The notes: generated by a model from the letters alone, not told the origin. A stretch of 64,000 nt of DNA from Cervus elaphus (GCF_910594005.1 NC_057847.1:27999001-28063000); one strand, 5' to 3'. Positions 18,394-31,341 are shown, counted from the stretch's first letter. Numbers and translations are program-made.

Positions 18394-19931
18394 TGTTTGC
18401 TTTATGTATTTAGATGATCCTATTTTGGTTGCATATATATTTACAATTGTTATGTACTCTTCTTGGATTGATCCCTTGATCTGTGTCCCCAGGGTAAGCT
18501 TCAGTTGCCACCTTCCTCTTCAAGACTCTCCAAGATCAACAAGTAGGTCTGAACCAGGCTCCTTTCATATGACTGCTTCTGCTCTGTATTCTGGTGTGTG
18601 TGAGATTATGTGCGTGCCCTTTAAGAATGGAGTGTATTTCCACAGCCTTATGGTTCTCCTGAAAGTAAAGCCCCCCTAGCCTTCAAAACCAAATGTTCTG
18701 GACTTTTGTCTTCCTGGTGCAGACCCTGTGGGCTGGGGGATTTCATGTGGGCCTCAGATCCTTGCTGAGGAAGAATTCTGTAATTGGAATTCTTCTCCTG
18801 TTTCTGGGTCACGCACCTGGGAGTGTGTGTCCTGGGTATACCACAACTCTACCCTTCCTGTCGTGTAGTTCCTTCTTTTTAGTTGTAGATCTTTTCTTGT
18901 AGGTTCTGGCCCTTTTCACTGACAGTTGTTCTATAAATGGTTGTAATTTTGGTGTGAACCATGAAAGGAGGTGAGCTCAGAGTCTTTCTATTTCAACATT
19001 TTGAAACTCCTTCTCCCTTAACTTTTGAAGGATAATTTCACAGGCAATAGAATTCTAGGTTGGTGGGTTCTTTTTTCTGTCAACACTTTAAATATTTCAT
19101 TCATCTCCCCTCTTGCTTTCATGGTTTCTGCAGATAAATTGAATTTTATTTCCTCTGGCTTCTTTCAGGATTTTTTTTAATCTTTGATCTGTAGTTTCAA
19201 TACTGTGTATCTCAGTGTAGGTTTTTTTGTTTGTTTGTTTTTGTTTAGCATTTATCTCTAAGCTTACCAGATATGTGGTTTTGGTGTCTGACATAAATTT
19301 GGGGAAAATTCTCATTGTTTCAAATATTTGTTTTGTCCCTTTCTTCTCCTTCTGGTATTCCCGTTACACATATGTTACACCTTCTGCAGTTGTCCTGCAG
19401 TTCTTAGATATTCTGGGGGTTTTGTTTGTTTACAGTCTTTTTTCTCTGTTTTTCGGTTTTAGAGATTTCTAATGAGATACCCTCAAGATCAGAGATTCTT
19501 TTCTCAGCCATGTCTAGTCTACTCATAAGTCCATCAAAGGCATTATTCATTTGTTGCAGTGTTTTTATCTCTAGCATTTCTTTTGATTCTTAGAATTCCC
19601 GTCTCTGCTAAGTTGTCCACTTGTTCTTCCATGCTGCCTCAATAGAATCCTTAACATTTCATAGTTTTATCTCAGCCTGATAATTCCAACATCCCTCCAC
19701 ATCTGCCATATGACACATGTGCCATATTACATAATTTTGATATTGCTGTCTCTTCCAGCTGTGTGTCTTAAGTTTCAGTATGCATGTAATTTTTTCCTGA
19801 CAAATGAGCATGACAAACCAAGTAAAAGGAATTAATATAAATAGGCCTTTGGTGATGTGGTGAGGTGTGAGGGGAGACGTGTATATGCCTGTGATTAGAG
19901 CTCAGCCTTTCAGTGAGCCTTGCCTCTGGAT
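18394..19931 (-). repeat. L1 LINE: ORF2 5' part abutting 5' UTR-like sequence, minus orientation
   Basis: Up to about 18480 the text is antisense of the L1 ORF2 endonuclease region. From about 18490 to 18990 it matches the antisense of an old mammalian L1 5' UTR, for example TGGTTCTCCTGAAAGTAAAG near 18650. The intervening ORF1 and ORF2 start are missing. The remainder to about 19700 also looks L1-derived but is more diverged. Confidence 0.65.
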
Positions 19932-20349
19932 GGGCTTCCCTGGTAACTCAGATGGTAAAGAATCCACCTGCAATGCAGGAGACCTAGGTCCAATCCCTGG
20001 GTTGGGAAGATCCCCTAGTGTTGAAGACTCTTGAGAGTCCCTTGGACAGCAAGGAGATCAAACCAGTCAATCCTAAAGGAAATCAGTTCTGAATATTCAT
20101 TGGAAGGACTGATGCTGAAGCTGAAGCTCAAATACTTTGGCCACCTGATGTGAAGAAGTGACTCATTGGAAAAGACCCTGATGCTGGGAAAGATTGAAGG
20201 CAGGAGAAGGGGATGTCAAGAGGATGAGATGGTTGGATGGCATCACTGACTTGATGGACAGGGAGTTTGAGCCAACCTCCAGGAGTTGGTAACGGACAGG
20301 GAAGCCTGGCATGCTGCAGTCCATGGAGTCACAAACAGTCTTAGTGATG
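19932..20349 (+). repeat. Composite Bov-tA head plus BovB tail
   Basis: A Bov-tA tRNA-like head (GGGCTTCCCTGGTAACTCAG to GGGAAGATCCCCTAG) runs directly into a BovB 3' tail starting GAAGACTCTTGAGAGTCCC. The tail continues to the terminal GCTGCAGTCCATGGAGTC region. The junction near 20020 is abrupt. Such SINE/BovB chimeras occur in ruminants. Confidence 0.88.
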
Positions 20350-22500
20350 CCTCTGGACTGTGAATTAGATGTGTTTCTCAGTTCCCCGGTCCACCACGGG
20401 GACACGATGGCTAGAGTGGGAGTTGGGTACTTCTGTCCTCCCAGGTCAGTTTGGCTTTGTTCAAATAGTTTATCTGAGGGTAGACTTTTAAGCAAAATGC
20501 TCTCATGTATTTCAGAATAGTTCCTTTCCTCTTCCTGGAAACATACTGGAATTATTTTCATATATTCGCTGTGAGGAACTGGTAGACACTGAGGAGGTAA
20601 AACACAAGTGTCCCCATCCTACCTGCTGCATGATTGGGTTCCCCTGGTGTTTTAACTTAAGAGTTATCCACACTGACCCTCCAATGATTTGTCTGTTATT
20701 GTTCAGGTTTCCTTACTCTGGGAATTCGTTTCTGAAGAGGTTACTGCTACAATATGTTGTGATCTTCTGTATGTGCCTGTCAGTCTAATTCTGGAGACAG
20801 TGCTTTGCCCTGTGACCTTACTTCCCTGATAGATCTAGGAGGGGTTATTTTCAGTTAGCTTTTTACCTCCTTTTATGAGGGACTAGCAGTGTATAAGCTG
20901 CTCACATGCAGGACTGGAAACTGGAAGTCTAGGATTCTTGGTTCAAAGTAAGTTCCTTTCTCGTACATTATTGTCAAAGAGAAGCCTGAAGACAGTAGTA
21001 GTAACTTGTACATAACATGTTTTTTGGCAGCTAGCAGCTTTTAGGACTTGTTAATCATGGTTATTTTGAAATTTTGCCTTTTAAAAATTCATCTGGTTCT
21101 GTGCAGTATAGGGATGAACCCTTTTATCCTAAGACTTTTCAGACAACCCCCATGCCTAAATCTGCTCTACTCTGTCTCTCTACATACTTTTATCTCCTGT
21201 CTAGTTATATATTGGAATATTTGAAACTATATCTTTTAGCTTTCCTTGATATTTTCTCCATCTATACTTCTAGGTTGAGTAATGAGAGTCTTGGCTTATG
21301 GTCATCCTGCTCACAGCTTTGTTCTTAAGCTCTACCCCTCTACTATTTAGTCTTTATTTAATGCCTATGATATCTTCTTCTCTGCCCTTGGGATATGGAA
21401 TCACTTATCTTCTTCCTTTTGTGGATTTTTTTTTCAAGTTTTTCTTTAGGGCTTTCTTGAAGTATTTTGGTGATTCATAGTTGTAATTTACTTAGTTGCT
21501 CATTTAGTTGCTGATTGAGAGCCTCTTTTTGTGGATGTTGTTCTGTTTATCAGAGCCATGGGATAGGTGGGTTGTGCTTCCAGGCAAGGATATATCAGTA
21601 GTTGGATTCCGGATATAGGCTTTTTTTCCTCTTGAGGGTAAGCAAGTATGAGACAGTGCCCTGCTTCTCCAGTTCCAGTGGCTTCCCCACTGTTAGGGTA
21701 TAGGCTGGGTGTAGACACCCCATCAATACCCAACTTGGCCCATGGCTGGGGGATGGGACTGGTCTAGCTATTCTCAGTCAGCTCCCTAATGAACCACCCT
21801 GCCCAGTATCCATGGGCACTCTCCCACTTTTTGTATCTATTGATTCTGGGCTCCAGCCCATTCCTCTATCTGTTTAGTGTTGTGATTTTCTCTCATTTTA
21901 TTTGCCTATAGCCTTAATCCCATCTGTTCTCTTTTTTAGCATTCCTCACAATTTCAGTTCCATTGCTAGCCCTCTCATTTTCACTGCTATAGCATATTTC
22001 TTATTTTTCTTCTCTAGCACCTTACGGAATTTAGGGTTGAGAGGGTAGATGCTTCTGTTCCACCTGCCACCTTCATCCAGGCTCACTACTACCATGTTAA
22101 TTTATTAACAACTAATTTTTGTAGTGCTCCTTTTGTTCCAGTTAATTTTCTTGAAAAGAACTAGTACTGCAGTGGCTCCTGAGCTGGTCCTATAGTTACA
22201 AAATGTGCTGTACTATTAGCCATTCACAGAAAGTATTATGTACAAGGAATTATTGAAATACCAGCTCTTTTCTCTGCTTCCTAGTATGCACAACTTTGTG
22301 ATGAACCTACAGATACTCAAAAGCACATCCTAGTAGTGAATACTCTTAGGGGTCACAAAACAGTATTCAGTAATAACCTATTTTATTTGCACTGAAACAG
22401 ACAATAGATCTTAAAAACTACTCAGTTGGTCAGCATCACGGTGGGGTAAGACATTCCTTTTTGTCCCTCCCTTTTAAACAATGAATTAGACATCCTTCCA
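20350..22500. other. Intergenic, probably diverged L1 plus unique sequence
   Basis: Parts near 20560-20900 and 21060-21480 have the base composition of antisense L1, but I cannot assign them firmly. No gene is seen. Short open frames here have no recognisable domains. Confidence 0.4.
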
Positions 22501-25500
22501 CAAACAATAGCACTACTGTGAAAACAAGAACCATATGTCAGGGGACCCAGGAGGAGTCTCCCCAACTGTTAATGCAGTAACAGGCTGTGGAACAAGCAAA
22601 ACTCTCACAAACCCTTTTTTCCCAGTCAAAAAAAACCCTGCAGAGTGCTGACCTTCGCAGATACAATGTTAGCAGAAAACCTGTAGAAATTCTGACTTCC
22701 AAAGGAGAGATTCCAGCCCACCATCAGAAAAGGAAAATCAAACAACCTCCCCCACCAAGTTTGGATGACTGTTAAGAGGAACTTTCCCTTTGCTGTTTCC
22801 CCACCTCCAAGCAACACTGCAAGGGGCTGAACTATCCAGTGGTGGCAACCTCTGTTGGAAAAAAGGGGAGTTGTGAGTGTGCCCCCAGCTACCCCAGTAA
22901 TGTAGGACACAGTTGGAGAAACCAGTTTCTCTCCAGCAGTACCCAAAGCACTGAGGCAGGACCTCTATGACTAGGGGGTTATCAGGAAAGAGGCTGATAA
23001 GAATATCAAAAGGCATTACAGGAATGCAGTTTCTGCTGACAGTGTTCAAGACTTTAGCAGGAAGCCTACTCAATCCCCAGGGAATGCCTCACCCAAGGAT
23101 CACCCTACTGGACTCACAGGCATCCCTAATGCCCTTGGTGCTAGACTCCTGTCTCCCCTACTCTGTGGTCAGGTCCTTATGCACTTTTGGGGTGCAGCTG
23201 CGAGAATAAGCCCAATGAACACTCTCAGAAAAATACACCAGGTTTGGTGGGCAAGAGAGCAACCACAAACTGGAGCTATAGCGCCATCTTCTGGAAAGCA
23301 AGAGATTTCCTGCGGCCAGTCAGCAGAGTGGTAGGAACCAGAGAAGACTTAAAAGCTTAAGAATTCTGCCACAAGAGGGAGCAAAAAGAGTGCAGTAGGT
23401 ATTCCTATATACAAAGGCAAAGAAATCTCCATATATAACAGCCACAAAGAACAGTATACCCCATCTGAAGCCAACCAGTAAAGATTTAATTAAGACGTCA
23501 GGTATTTCGGATGTGAAAGCAGCAATGCCAGACTACAAAGAACAAGGAAAATCAAGTAATCACGTCATCACCAAAAGAATAATTTTCCAATAACTGAGCT
23601 CATAGGTATGGCATTCTGTGATCTAGCTGATAATTCAGAACAACTATTTTGAAGAAATTCAATGAATTACAAAAAAAAACTTTAAGATAATTCAATTTTA
23701 TCAGGGAAAAATGTACATGAACAAGATGAGATGTTTACCCAAGGAATAGATATTATAAAAAATAATTCTGGAGCTGAAGAAACTCAATGAAGGAAATGAA
23801 AAATGTGATAGAGAGCATCTATAGCACAGTGAAGCAAATGGAAGACAGGATACATGACCTGGAAGACAGGAATTTTGAAATAAGAGCAGAAAAAAGAAAA
23901 ATGAGTGAAAAAGAGTAAAGAAAGTGAATGTTATCTATGAGATTCCATCTAAAGAACAAATGTATGAATAATCAGTGTTCCAGAAAGAGTAGAGAGGGAG
24001 AAGGGGGCAGAAAATTTATTCAAAGAAATAACAGCTGAACAGAAACCTGAGGAGAGATTTGGATATCCAAATTCTTGAAGATAACAGGTCAACCTGTGAA
24101 CTCAATGCAAAAAGACCTCCTTTAAGACACATTATAATGAAACTGTCAAAAAAATCAGAGAATTTTGAAAGCAGTCAGAAAAAAAAGATTATATAACTTA
24201 CAAAGGAACCACCATTAGGCTATAAGCAAATTTCTCAGCAGAAACCCTACAGGTCAGAAGAGAGTGGAATAACATATTCAAAGTGTTCATTGAAAGAACA
24301 AACTGCCAGCCAGGAATACTGTATCTGACAAACTTACCGTGAGATATGAAGGAGAAATACTTTCCCAGAAAAACAAAAGCTGAGGGAATCCACTAGACTT
24401 GCTTTGCAAGAAACACTGAAAGGAGTTCTTTGAAGCTGGAATGAAAAGATGCTAGTCAGTGACATGAAAATGGGAAAGTATACAACACACTGATAAAAGG
24501 TATGAATATAAAATCAATATACAGAATCAGTTGCATTTATATTTGCATGCATGCATGCTCAGTCACGTCTGACTCTGTGACCCCATGGATTGTAGCCTGC
24601 CAGGCTCCTCTGTCCATAGAATTTTCAGCCAAGAATACTGGAGTGGGTTGCCATTTCCTTCTCCAGGGGATCCTCTCAACCCAGGAATCAAACCTGCATC
24701 TCCTGCACTGGCAGGCAGATTCTTTACCACTGAGCCACCTGGGAAGCCCCACATTTATATAATACCAATAACAAAATATCTGAAAAGAAAAAAAAACTAC
24801 CCCATTTACAATGGCATCAAAACAATAAGACATTTAGGAATAAATTTAGTCAAGGAAGTGAAACATCTGTACAATGAAAACTATGAGACTTTGATGAAAA
24901 AAACTGAAGAAGTCACAAACAAATGGAAAGATATCCTGTGTTCACAAACTGGAAGAATTAATATTGCTAAAATGTCCATATTACCTAAAGCCATCTATAG
25001 AGTCAATGTGATCCGTATCAAAATTTCCATGGCCTTTTTCACAGGAATAGAAAAAATAATCCTAACATTAATATGAGATTTAAAAAAGATCCCAAATATC
25101 GAAAGCAATCCTGAGAAAGAAAAAAGTCACAGGGATTACACGTCTTCATTTCAAACTATACTACAAAGCTATAGTAATTAAAATAGCATGTTACTAGCGT
25201 AACACACACAGGTCAATAGAACAGAGCAGAGAGCTCAGAAATAACCCGCTGCATAAAAAATGAACTCATGTTTGATAAGGGAGCCAACAACACTCAATGG
25301 GGAAAGGACAGTCTCTTCAATAAATGGTGCTGGGAAAACTGGATAACCACATGCAGGAAAATGACACCCCATCACTCACAAAAATTAACTTGAAATGGAT
25401 TAAAGACTTAAACATAAGACTTGATCCCAAAGCTGCTAGAAGAAGACGTAAAGAAGCTCCTTGATACTGATCGGTGTAGTGATGTTTTAGATATGACACC

Positions 25501-25740
25501 AAGGGCACAAGCAACCAAAGAAAAATCAGCAAGTAGGGCTACAAATTAAAAAGCTTCTGCACAGCAAAAAAAAAAAAAAGCCACATATGGAACGGGAGGC
25601 GGTGTTTGCAAAGCGTGTATCAAGCAATTAACAGCCAAAATATAGACACTAAACAACTTAGACAACATGTAGCTAATGCTAAGCCTCTATCACTCTATCC
25701 CTTATATAAAGCAATATATAAACATGTCAAATCAACACAC
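22500..25740 (+). repeat. L1/HAL1-like LINE, plus orientation, degenerate
   Basis: From about 22500 the text resembles an L1 5' region. From 23560 to 24530 it resembles L1/HAL1 ORF1-type sequence (A-rich, with AGAAACCCTACAGGTCAGAA near 24241). From 24760 to 25660 it resembles the L1 ORF2 C-terminal part, for example AAATTTCCATGGCCTTTTTC near 25020. The frame is broken many times and much of ORF2 is absent. A Bov-tA SINE interrupts at 24543-24750. Confidence 0.75.
24543..24750 (-). repeat. Bov-tA SINE with target-site duplication
   Basis: The reverse complement runs from GGGGCTTCCCAGGTGGCTCA to the GAGTCAGACGTGACTGAGC end, followed by a GCATGCATGC tail. The 9-base direct repeat CATTTATAT flanks it at 24534-24542 and 24752-24760. 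Confidence 0.94.
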
Positions 25741-25744
25741 TGAA

Positions 25745-25801
25745 CCCTGGCCTCCTGCACTGCACGTGGATTCTTTACCGTCTGAGCCACCAGGGCAGCC
25801 A
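25745..25801 (-). repeat. Truncated Bov-tA SINE head
   Basis: Only the tRNA-like head is present; the reverse complement reads CTGCCCTGGTGGCTCAGACG. It lies in the degenerate 3' region of the preceding L1. Confidence 0.8.
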
Positions 25802-26753
25802 CTGTACCCCTTAAGCTTACGCAACGTTATGTAGTTTACTATATACCTCAGTAAAAATGTTAAAAACTGCACTCTATTGACTTCAGGAAAAGGCCCAGCA
25901 CTACCCTTAGCTGCCTCATTTGAGAGGGCCTCTTAAATCAAGAATTCTATGCCTAGGGCCTAATGTAGCTGTATCCCCATCTGCAGGGCCAATAGGATAT
26001 GACCACCTGGAGCCCATTTCATTTCAATCTAGGTCATGTTTAAGGTACCTGGGACTCTAAACAGCTCAGCTTCCAGGCCCATTTTCCCAAAAATGTAGCC
26101 TTATAATAAGGGTGGTCAAGAGGTGGCTCTTTGCAGGGGGACAAAACTTAGGCAGGTAGGCTAAAGAACCCACAAATATTCCTTAGTGGCTATTAAGAGA
26201 TTGAATGGTGGAAGAGAAGAGGAATGGGCTGTGGGCTGGCTCTCCCCTGGCCATCACCTCTGGAATTCTGAGAAATCAGAAAATTCTAAAATCCAAGCTG
26301 CATGTGCATGTTGAGTGAACATAATAGCTCGTTAGCTTGATTTTATAACATCAAAATATTTTCACCTGTTTCCTCAGGCCCTGCAGATATTAGGGGGAGG
26401 ATCTAAGAAAGAGAAAGGCATTGATTGCTAAATAGATTTTAGGCAGAGTCCTTCTTATCAGAGTTGTCACAAGGGAGTCCTGATCAGTTGTAGGTAAGTC
26501 GACTACTGAAGAGCTACCACCATCTTCAGCCAGCGGACATTTACATCCCCATATCTAATCTGTTTCTTCCTGAAGGTTGAGTTAACCAGGACAATAGAAA
26601 GTTCTAACATATCTTTATAGGTTCCCCGAAGCCAGAAGACTAATCCCAATTCCTCTGTTATGAAGTTACTTCATGGTCCTTTTATGCCTGTGCCACTGTA
26701 CGCAAGCTTATCTGAATAAAAAACTGATTTGTTGGTAGACTAAGATCATAAAG

Positions 26754-26845
26754 GGCAGTGTGGTATAGTGGTTAAGTCCACAACTCTGTAATAAGAATGC
26801 TTGGGTTTAGCTCCTAGATTGTGAGTCAGTTAATGTCCCCAGGCA
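26754..26845 (+). repeat. MIR SINE, 5' part
   Basis: GTGTGGTATAGTGGTTAAG and the following tRNA-like text match the ancient MIR head. A MIR-like tail, AAATGCTCAATAAATGCTAC, appears at 27078-27097, with roughly 200 bases of other sequence between. Confidence 0.75.
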
Positions 26846-26919
26846 CAATGGCAACATGCTGGATGTGGCGCCAGCCACAGGGAGAGCCCATCGCACGTTT
26901 ATTTTCCCAGCTCCACGTT

Positions 26920-26933
26920 CAGTGACGTCACTG
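26920..26933. promoter_or_regulatory. Palindromic CRE motif with nearby inverted CCAAT box
   Basis: CAGTGACGTCACTG is a perfect 14-base palindrome containing the full CREB/ATF site TGACGTCA. ATTGG (inverted CCAAT) followed by GCCATGG lies about 10 bases downstream. No transcript is evident, so a function as enhancer or promoter is only a possibility. Confidence 0.35.
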
Positions 26934-27044
26934 GTAGTTTGCTATTGGCCATGGTGGAAGTATTTACACCACAAATTGTTCAAATTAGTCTGTTTTTTAA
27001 GTTAGTAATAACAGTAGTTCCCACAGTATAGGGGAGCTTAGATA

Positions 27045-27105
27045 AATGAGAATATGTGTGTGTGAGAATCATGTAGCAAATGCTCAATAAATGCTACCAG
27101 TTATT
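27045..27105 (+). repeat. MIR SINE, 3' part
   Basis: GTAGCAAATGCTCAATAAAT is typical of the conserved MIR 3' end. It pairs with the head fragment at 26754. Confidence 0.65.
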
Positions 27106-28934
27106 AATACATGGTCAGAATATATTAAGGCCAGAGTTTACAAAGCAGAGGAAGCAAACTTTGGAAACAGACATATACTTCCACTAAGTATAAAGTGTTA
27201 GTACAAGATCTTTGTACTACTGATCTTCCCAATTCTATTTCTTTGAAACTTATTTCATACAGGTTTTGTGGTCTTTCTCAGTAGAAAAAGTGGGGGGAAG
27301 GGAGCTAAAATAAGATTAGACTGTAATCCTAACTGGTCAAGCCAGAAAGCCCTTTGTGGTAAAGCAGAGGTGTTGGTAGAGATCTCTGAATTTCTAAAAG
27401 CTTGTTTTTAACTCTAATAGCCAAGAGATAGAACCTACAAACTTGTGGGAGCTATTGAAGAGCAGGAAGTAAAACTGTTGGACGTTATCATCACCTCCTA
27501 TTATAACATGCCTCTTACTTGTACAGTGCTTCATTTTTACACAGCCCTGAGAAGTGGGAGATGAGGAAATAAACTTAGAGAGATGAAGACATTTGCTCAA
27601 AATTACAGTTAACTGAGTTTCAACACAAGTTGACACTAAGTCTAAGACACTTTGAACTAGAAATACAAATCTCAGGACCCTCATTTTTGAAGGGGTTTAT
27701 CAACCAAACATCAGGATTTAGTTAGTTTCCTCTCAATTGATGTAATTCAATCTAAAGCACAATATCTTTGATAATTAGCCTTTTAGGGCTTCTGATCTAT
27801 GTGGATGTATTATTCTAGTTATTCTCATATAACACTGATATTACAGTAGCATCCATTTTGCAACAGAGGATGATGGTCTAGAGAAATGAAAGACTTGCCT
27901 AAAATAAGGAGCAGGAAAACCCAGGGGATAGTCTTCCATGAAGAATCACACTATACTCCTTTATCTGATTTTTCAGCACAAAATATACAAGTCCTTTTAC
28001 TCGGTCAACACAAATTCTACTTAAGCTCCTGAGTTTCAGAAGAGCTAAGGGTATTTCTTCTGCCTTTGGAAGATGAAGCATCCTCCAAATCCATCTAATG
28101 ACCTTCAGTGTGCTGACAAATTCATTGATTGTATCAAACATTATTGGAGGTGGGGCCCATCAGGAAGGGCATAGTTATTTTATATTTGTTATCAAGTCAG
28201 GTTTTGACTTATTTCTGGAAATCATAACTTGGATATAATGTGACAGCACAGATCTGCTAATGAGTTAGACAAAAGCAATTCCTGCAAGACTAATTTTAGG
28301 GCTTCCTTTAAGCCTGGCAACCACACACAGGTCCTTCAAGACTGAAGCTCCTCTTTCTAGTGACCATCTTCCTACAATAAGCCCATGTTATTTCCAAGGG
28401 GACTGACCCTACGGAGGGATGGGTACTTCGTAAGTTGTAACAGTTGAGTAACTACTGTTCCCCAGATTTTTGTGGGCGTGACTGACTCCAGGAGGTAGCT
28501 GGATCACATTTGTTTTCTCATTGATTTGAAAAAGGCGTTCCATCTCTTCTAAGGCTCCAGATATTGCAATCCACATATGAAACTAACATAAGAGCAAGAG
28601 CTACATATTGACTAGAAATTGAGTGGGTCTTTTTTTCCTACTAGCATAATTTGTAATTTTACCGTAGAATGCAGTGAGAGAAAGTACTCCTAGGAAAAGT
28701 ATCATTAAGGACAATAAGTATTTCTCCCTCAGTTCACTGATATTCTTAAACATCTGACGGTTCAAATTGTGATGTGATTTCTTAGAATTAAAAAAATTTT
28801 TCTTCAATACCAAGCCACCCAATCCATAGATTAGCTTTTGTAATATTACCCAGATGGCTACATAAAATAATCTCTCTCCATTCTTATATTCTTTAAAAAA
28901 CAATTCATTATTTGTATGGTACTTCATAATTTAC

Positions 28935-29115
28935 AAGTCTTCACATACATAGTATCTCACGTAACCTTCACAGAAGGCAAAAATTTTCATCACTTAACAG
29001 ATGACAATACTGATCCTTTACCCAGGTGATATTACTGGTAATGGCAAGTATCAAAAATAGAACTTGGGACTTTGAGACCAGTATTCTTTTTTTCCTTATA
29101 CCAAGCCACCCTTAA
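28935..29115 (-). repeat. MIR SINE, minus orientation (diverged)
   Basis: The order of motifs fits a reversed, diverged MIR: TCTCACGTAACCTTCACAGA, then AACAGATGACAATACTGA, then AGAACTTGGGACTTTGAGAC. Confidence 0.6.
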
Positions 29116-30039
29116 GTATAAAAGATTCTGTTCCAAAGCATTTCTATTTGTTCATAAAAAGTTTTTTTAAAAATCTAGTACAAAAATTCACAAAGATAAA
29201 ATGACTTGCCATCAAAGCCTTACTGGTGGTACACTGATTTCCGGAGTCACACAGTCATGTCTCGGCATGTTCAGCACCACGTAGGTGTGCTCTACACCCT
29301 ACACAATCACTGCCCTACGGCTTTCTGATCAAATCAAGTACATTACGAGAGACGCAGGATAATACATTACCACAGACCTGAATAAATGACCTCACAAAGT
29401 GAAACAGACCTTTCTGAAAGCTTACCTGAGTGCAAGCTGTTCCATCCTCTGACTGGGAACTGGTAATGGAATATTAAGAAGCTGAAACTGAGATTCCTGC
29501 TATGAAACTAACAACACAAAATACTGTAATTTTAGAAAAGTTTGTAAAAGATTGCTGATTGGCTATGTTCAAACTATCAGTGGCCGGAAGCTACATTCTG
29601 AAACCTTAAACACCAGAAATGCATTTTAACTTTTAAGAAGTTTGGGGATTGTGAACATGGCAGGCAGAAAGAGAATCTGTACATCTGAATTCCAACAAAA
29701 GATCTGAGAGCACCGGCCTATTGAAAAAAGAATTACAATATGATGACTATTCAAAGCCTTCCAGTTGGCATTCTGGCTAGGACATAGGATCTTTTCCTAA
29801 AATGTTTCTTTTATGTGAAAAGGATTTAAAAATTGTAATACCATATATTAAGTGCAAGCAAATTATTACCTTCTTAGGGCATTAAAATTGATTAGTTAAA
29901 AGAATGTTAATTGTAATCCTCTTCTTCAAAAGAAATCATAAACATGCTGCTCCCTTCTTGCCTTTGGGGCAAATTTCCTCTTCTTTGGTAGCACTAGAGA
30001 CCCCCAGTCTATAAACCAGATCTCTAAGTAAATAATTTC

Positions 30040-30263
30040 CTGCTGCTCCTAAGTTACTTCAGTCGTGTCTCAACTCTTTGCAACCCCATGTACTGTAGCC
30101 CGCCAGGCTCCTCTGTCCATGGGATTCTCCAGGCAAGAATACCAGAGTGGATTGTCATGCCCTCCTCCAGGGTATCTTTCTGACTCAGGGATCGAACCTG
30201 CATCTCTCACGTCTCCTGCATTTGTAGGCAGGTTCTTTACCACTGGTGCCAGCTGGGAAGCAC
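30040..30263 (-). repeat. Bov-tA SINE with target-site duplication
   Basis: The reverse complement shows the tRNA-like head near 30240-30260 and the Bov-A body. The 11-base direct repeat TAAATAATTTC flanks it at 30029-30039 and 30264-30274. Confidence 0.95.
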
Positions 30264-30696
30264 TAAATAATTTCTTCAGCACGTTTTTTAAATGAATAAA
30301 AAATAAGATTCCCAGGTATTTTCCCCAAACCTGTAAGGTCCCTAGTTGCCTAGCAATCAGCAAGATAATAGCAGGAAAGCAAGAACTCCTTTCTTGCCTC
30401 TAGCTTGGCAGAGGGGCTGGACCTCAATGGGAATCCCATAACTAAATCATCAAACAGGGCACAGCTATAGCTTTTTAGCTGTAAGCCCAAGATTCAGGCA
30501 TGATACTGTCACACTGGGTACGGTGTTTCGTTTGAAGTACCTTGGTTCTCACAGCCGCCGAGCAGCTGGCGTTGTACCTGAAGCTCTGTTCTCTACAATG
30601 TACTTAATTGCACAGTTTTTTCTGATTATAACATCACAATGCCAATGCTGAAATACCAGGGCTGTGGGGAAGACGTTTAAAAAGCATGGCCTGAGG

Positions 30697-30980
30697 ACTT
30701 ACCTGGTGGGTCTGTGGTTAAGAATCTGCCTGCCAATGCAGGGGACACAGGTTTGATGCCTGCTGGGAAGACCCCACATGCTGTGCGGCAGCTAGGCCTG
30801 GGCACCGCAGCTACTGAGCCCACACGTGTGAGAGCCCACGCTGGGCAACGAGAAGCTACTGCAGTGCGAAGCCCACACACTGCAACTGCAGCAGCCCCTG
30901 CTCACCGTAACTAGAGAAAGTGCGTGATGAAGACCTAGAGCAGCCAAAAGTAAGGATTTATAAAACTGTAAAAAAATAAA
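30697..30980 (+). repeat. CHR SINE
   Basis: It starts GGACTTACCTGGTGGGTCTG and runs through a tRNA-Glu-like head. The body GGCACCGCAGCTACTGAGCC and GAGCCCACGCTGGGCAACGA is typical of artiodactyl CHR SINEs. It ends in an A-rich tail. Confidence 0.88.
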
Positions 30981-31341
30981 AATGAAAGCAAATGCCCGAC
31001 AGAATGGAAAGATGAAAAATTATATTCTTCACACCAGATTTTTATTCACTCATTCAAGCACCTTCTTTTCCATGTGGTTCAAGTGGTAGAGGTTACAATC
31101 TATTGCTACTAGTACAAAACAGAATGAATCAACATTCTTACAATACTGAAAGACTAGGATCATTCCTAACACTACTTTGCTTTACTTCTTACTCCTAAAT
31201 TTTAAGTCATCCATTCCTTCAATATGCAATATCTCAGCATTATTGAAACAATGTTTTATATCTAGAGATTTTCTAAACTTTGTAGGGAACTAGATCTATA
31301 AACTGGAAGATTTTTTTTTGGTTATTATTTTATTTTTTTCA

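Larger units (their letters stand above)
25870..30039. other. Intergenic, mainly unique with MIR fragments
   Basis: No gene is seen. MIR pieces lie at 26754-26845 and 27045-27105 (plus), and probable minus-strand MIR copies at 27515-27665 and 28935-29115. A CRE palindrome sits at 26920-26933. Confidence 0.6.

Noticed and set aside
17996..18679. 227-codon open frame on plus strand
   Set aside because: It runs through L1 antisense sequence, a Bov-tA SINE and L1 5' UTR-like sequence, and its translation is repeat-derived. It is not a gene.
24585..25076. 163-codon open frame on plus strand
   Set aside because: It begins inside a minus-oriented Bov-tA SINE and continues into degenerate L1. It is a chance fusion of repeats.
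26754..26845. tRNA-like sequence with A and B box resemblance
   Set aside because: This is a MIR head. The many Bov-tA and CHR heads have the same origin. None folds into a complete tRNA gene by eye.
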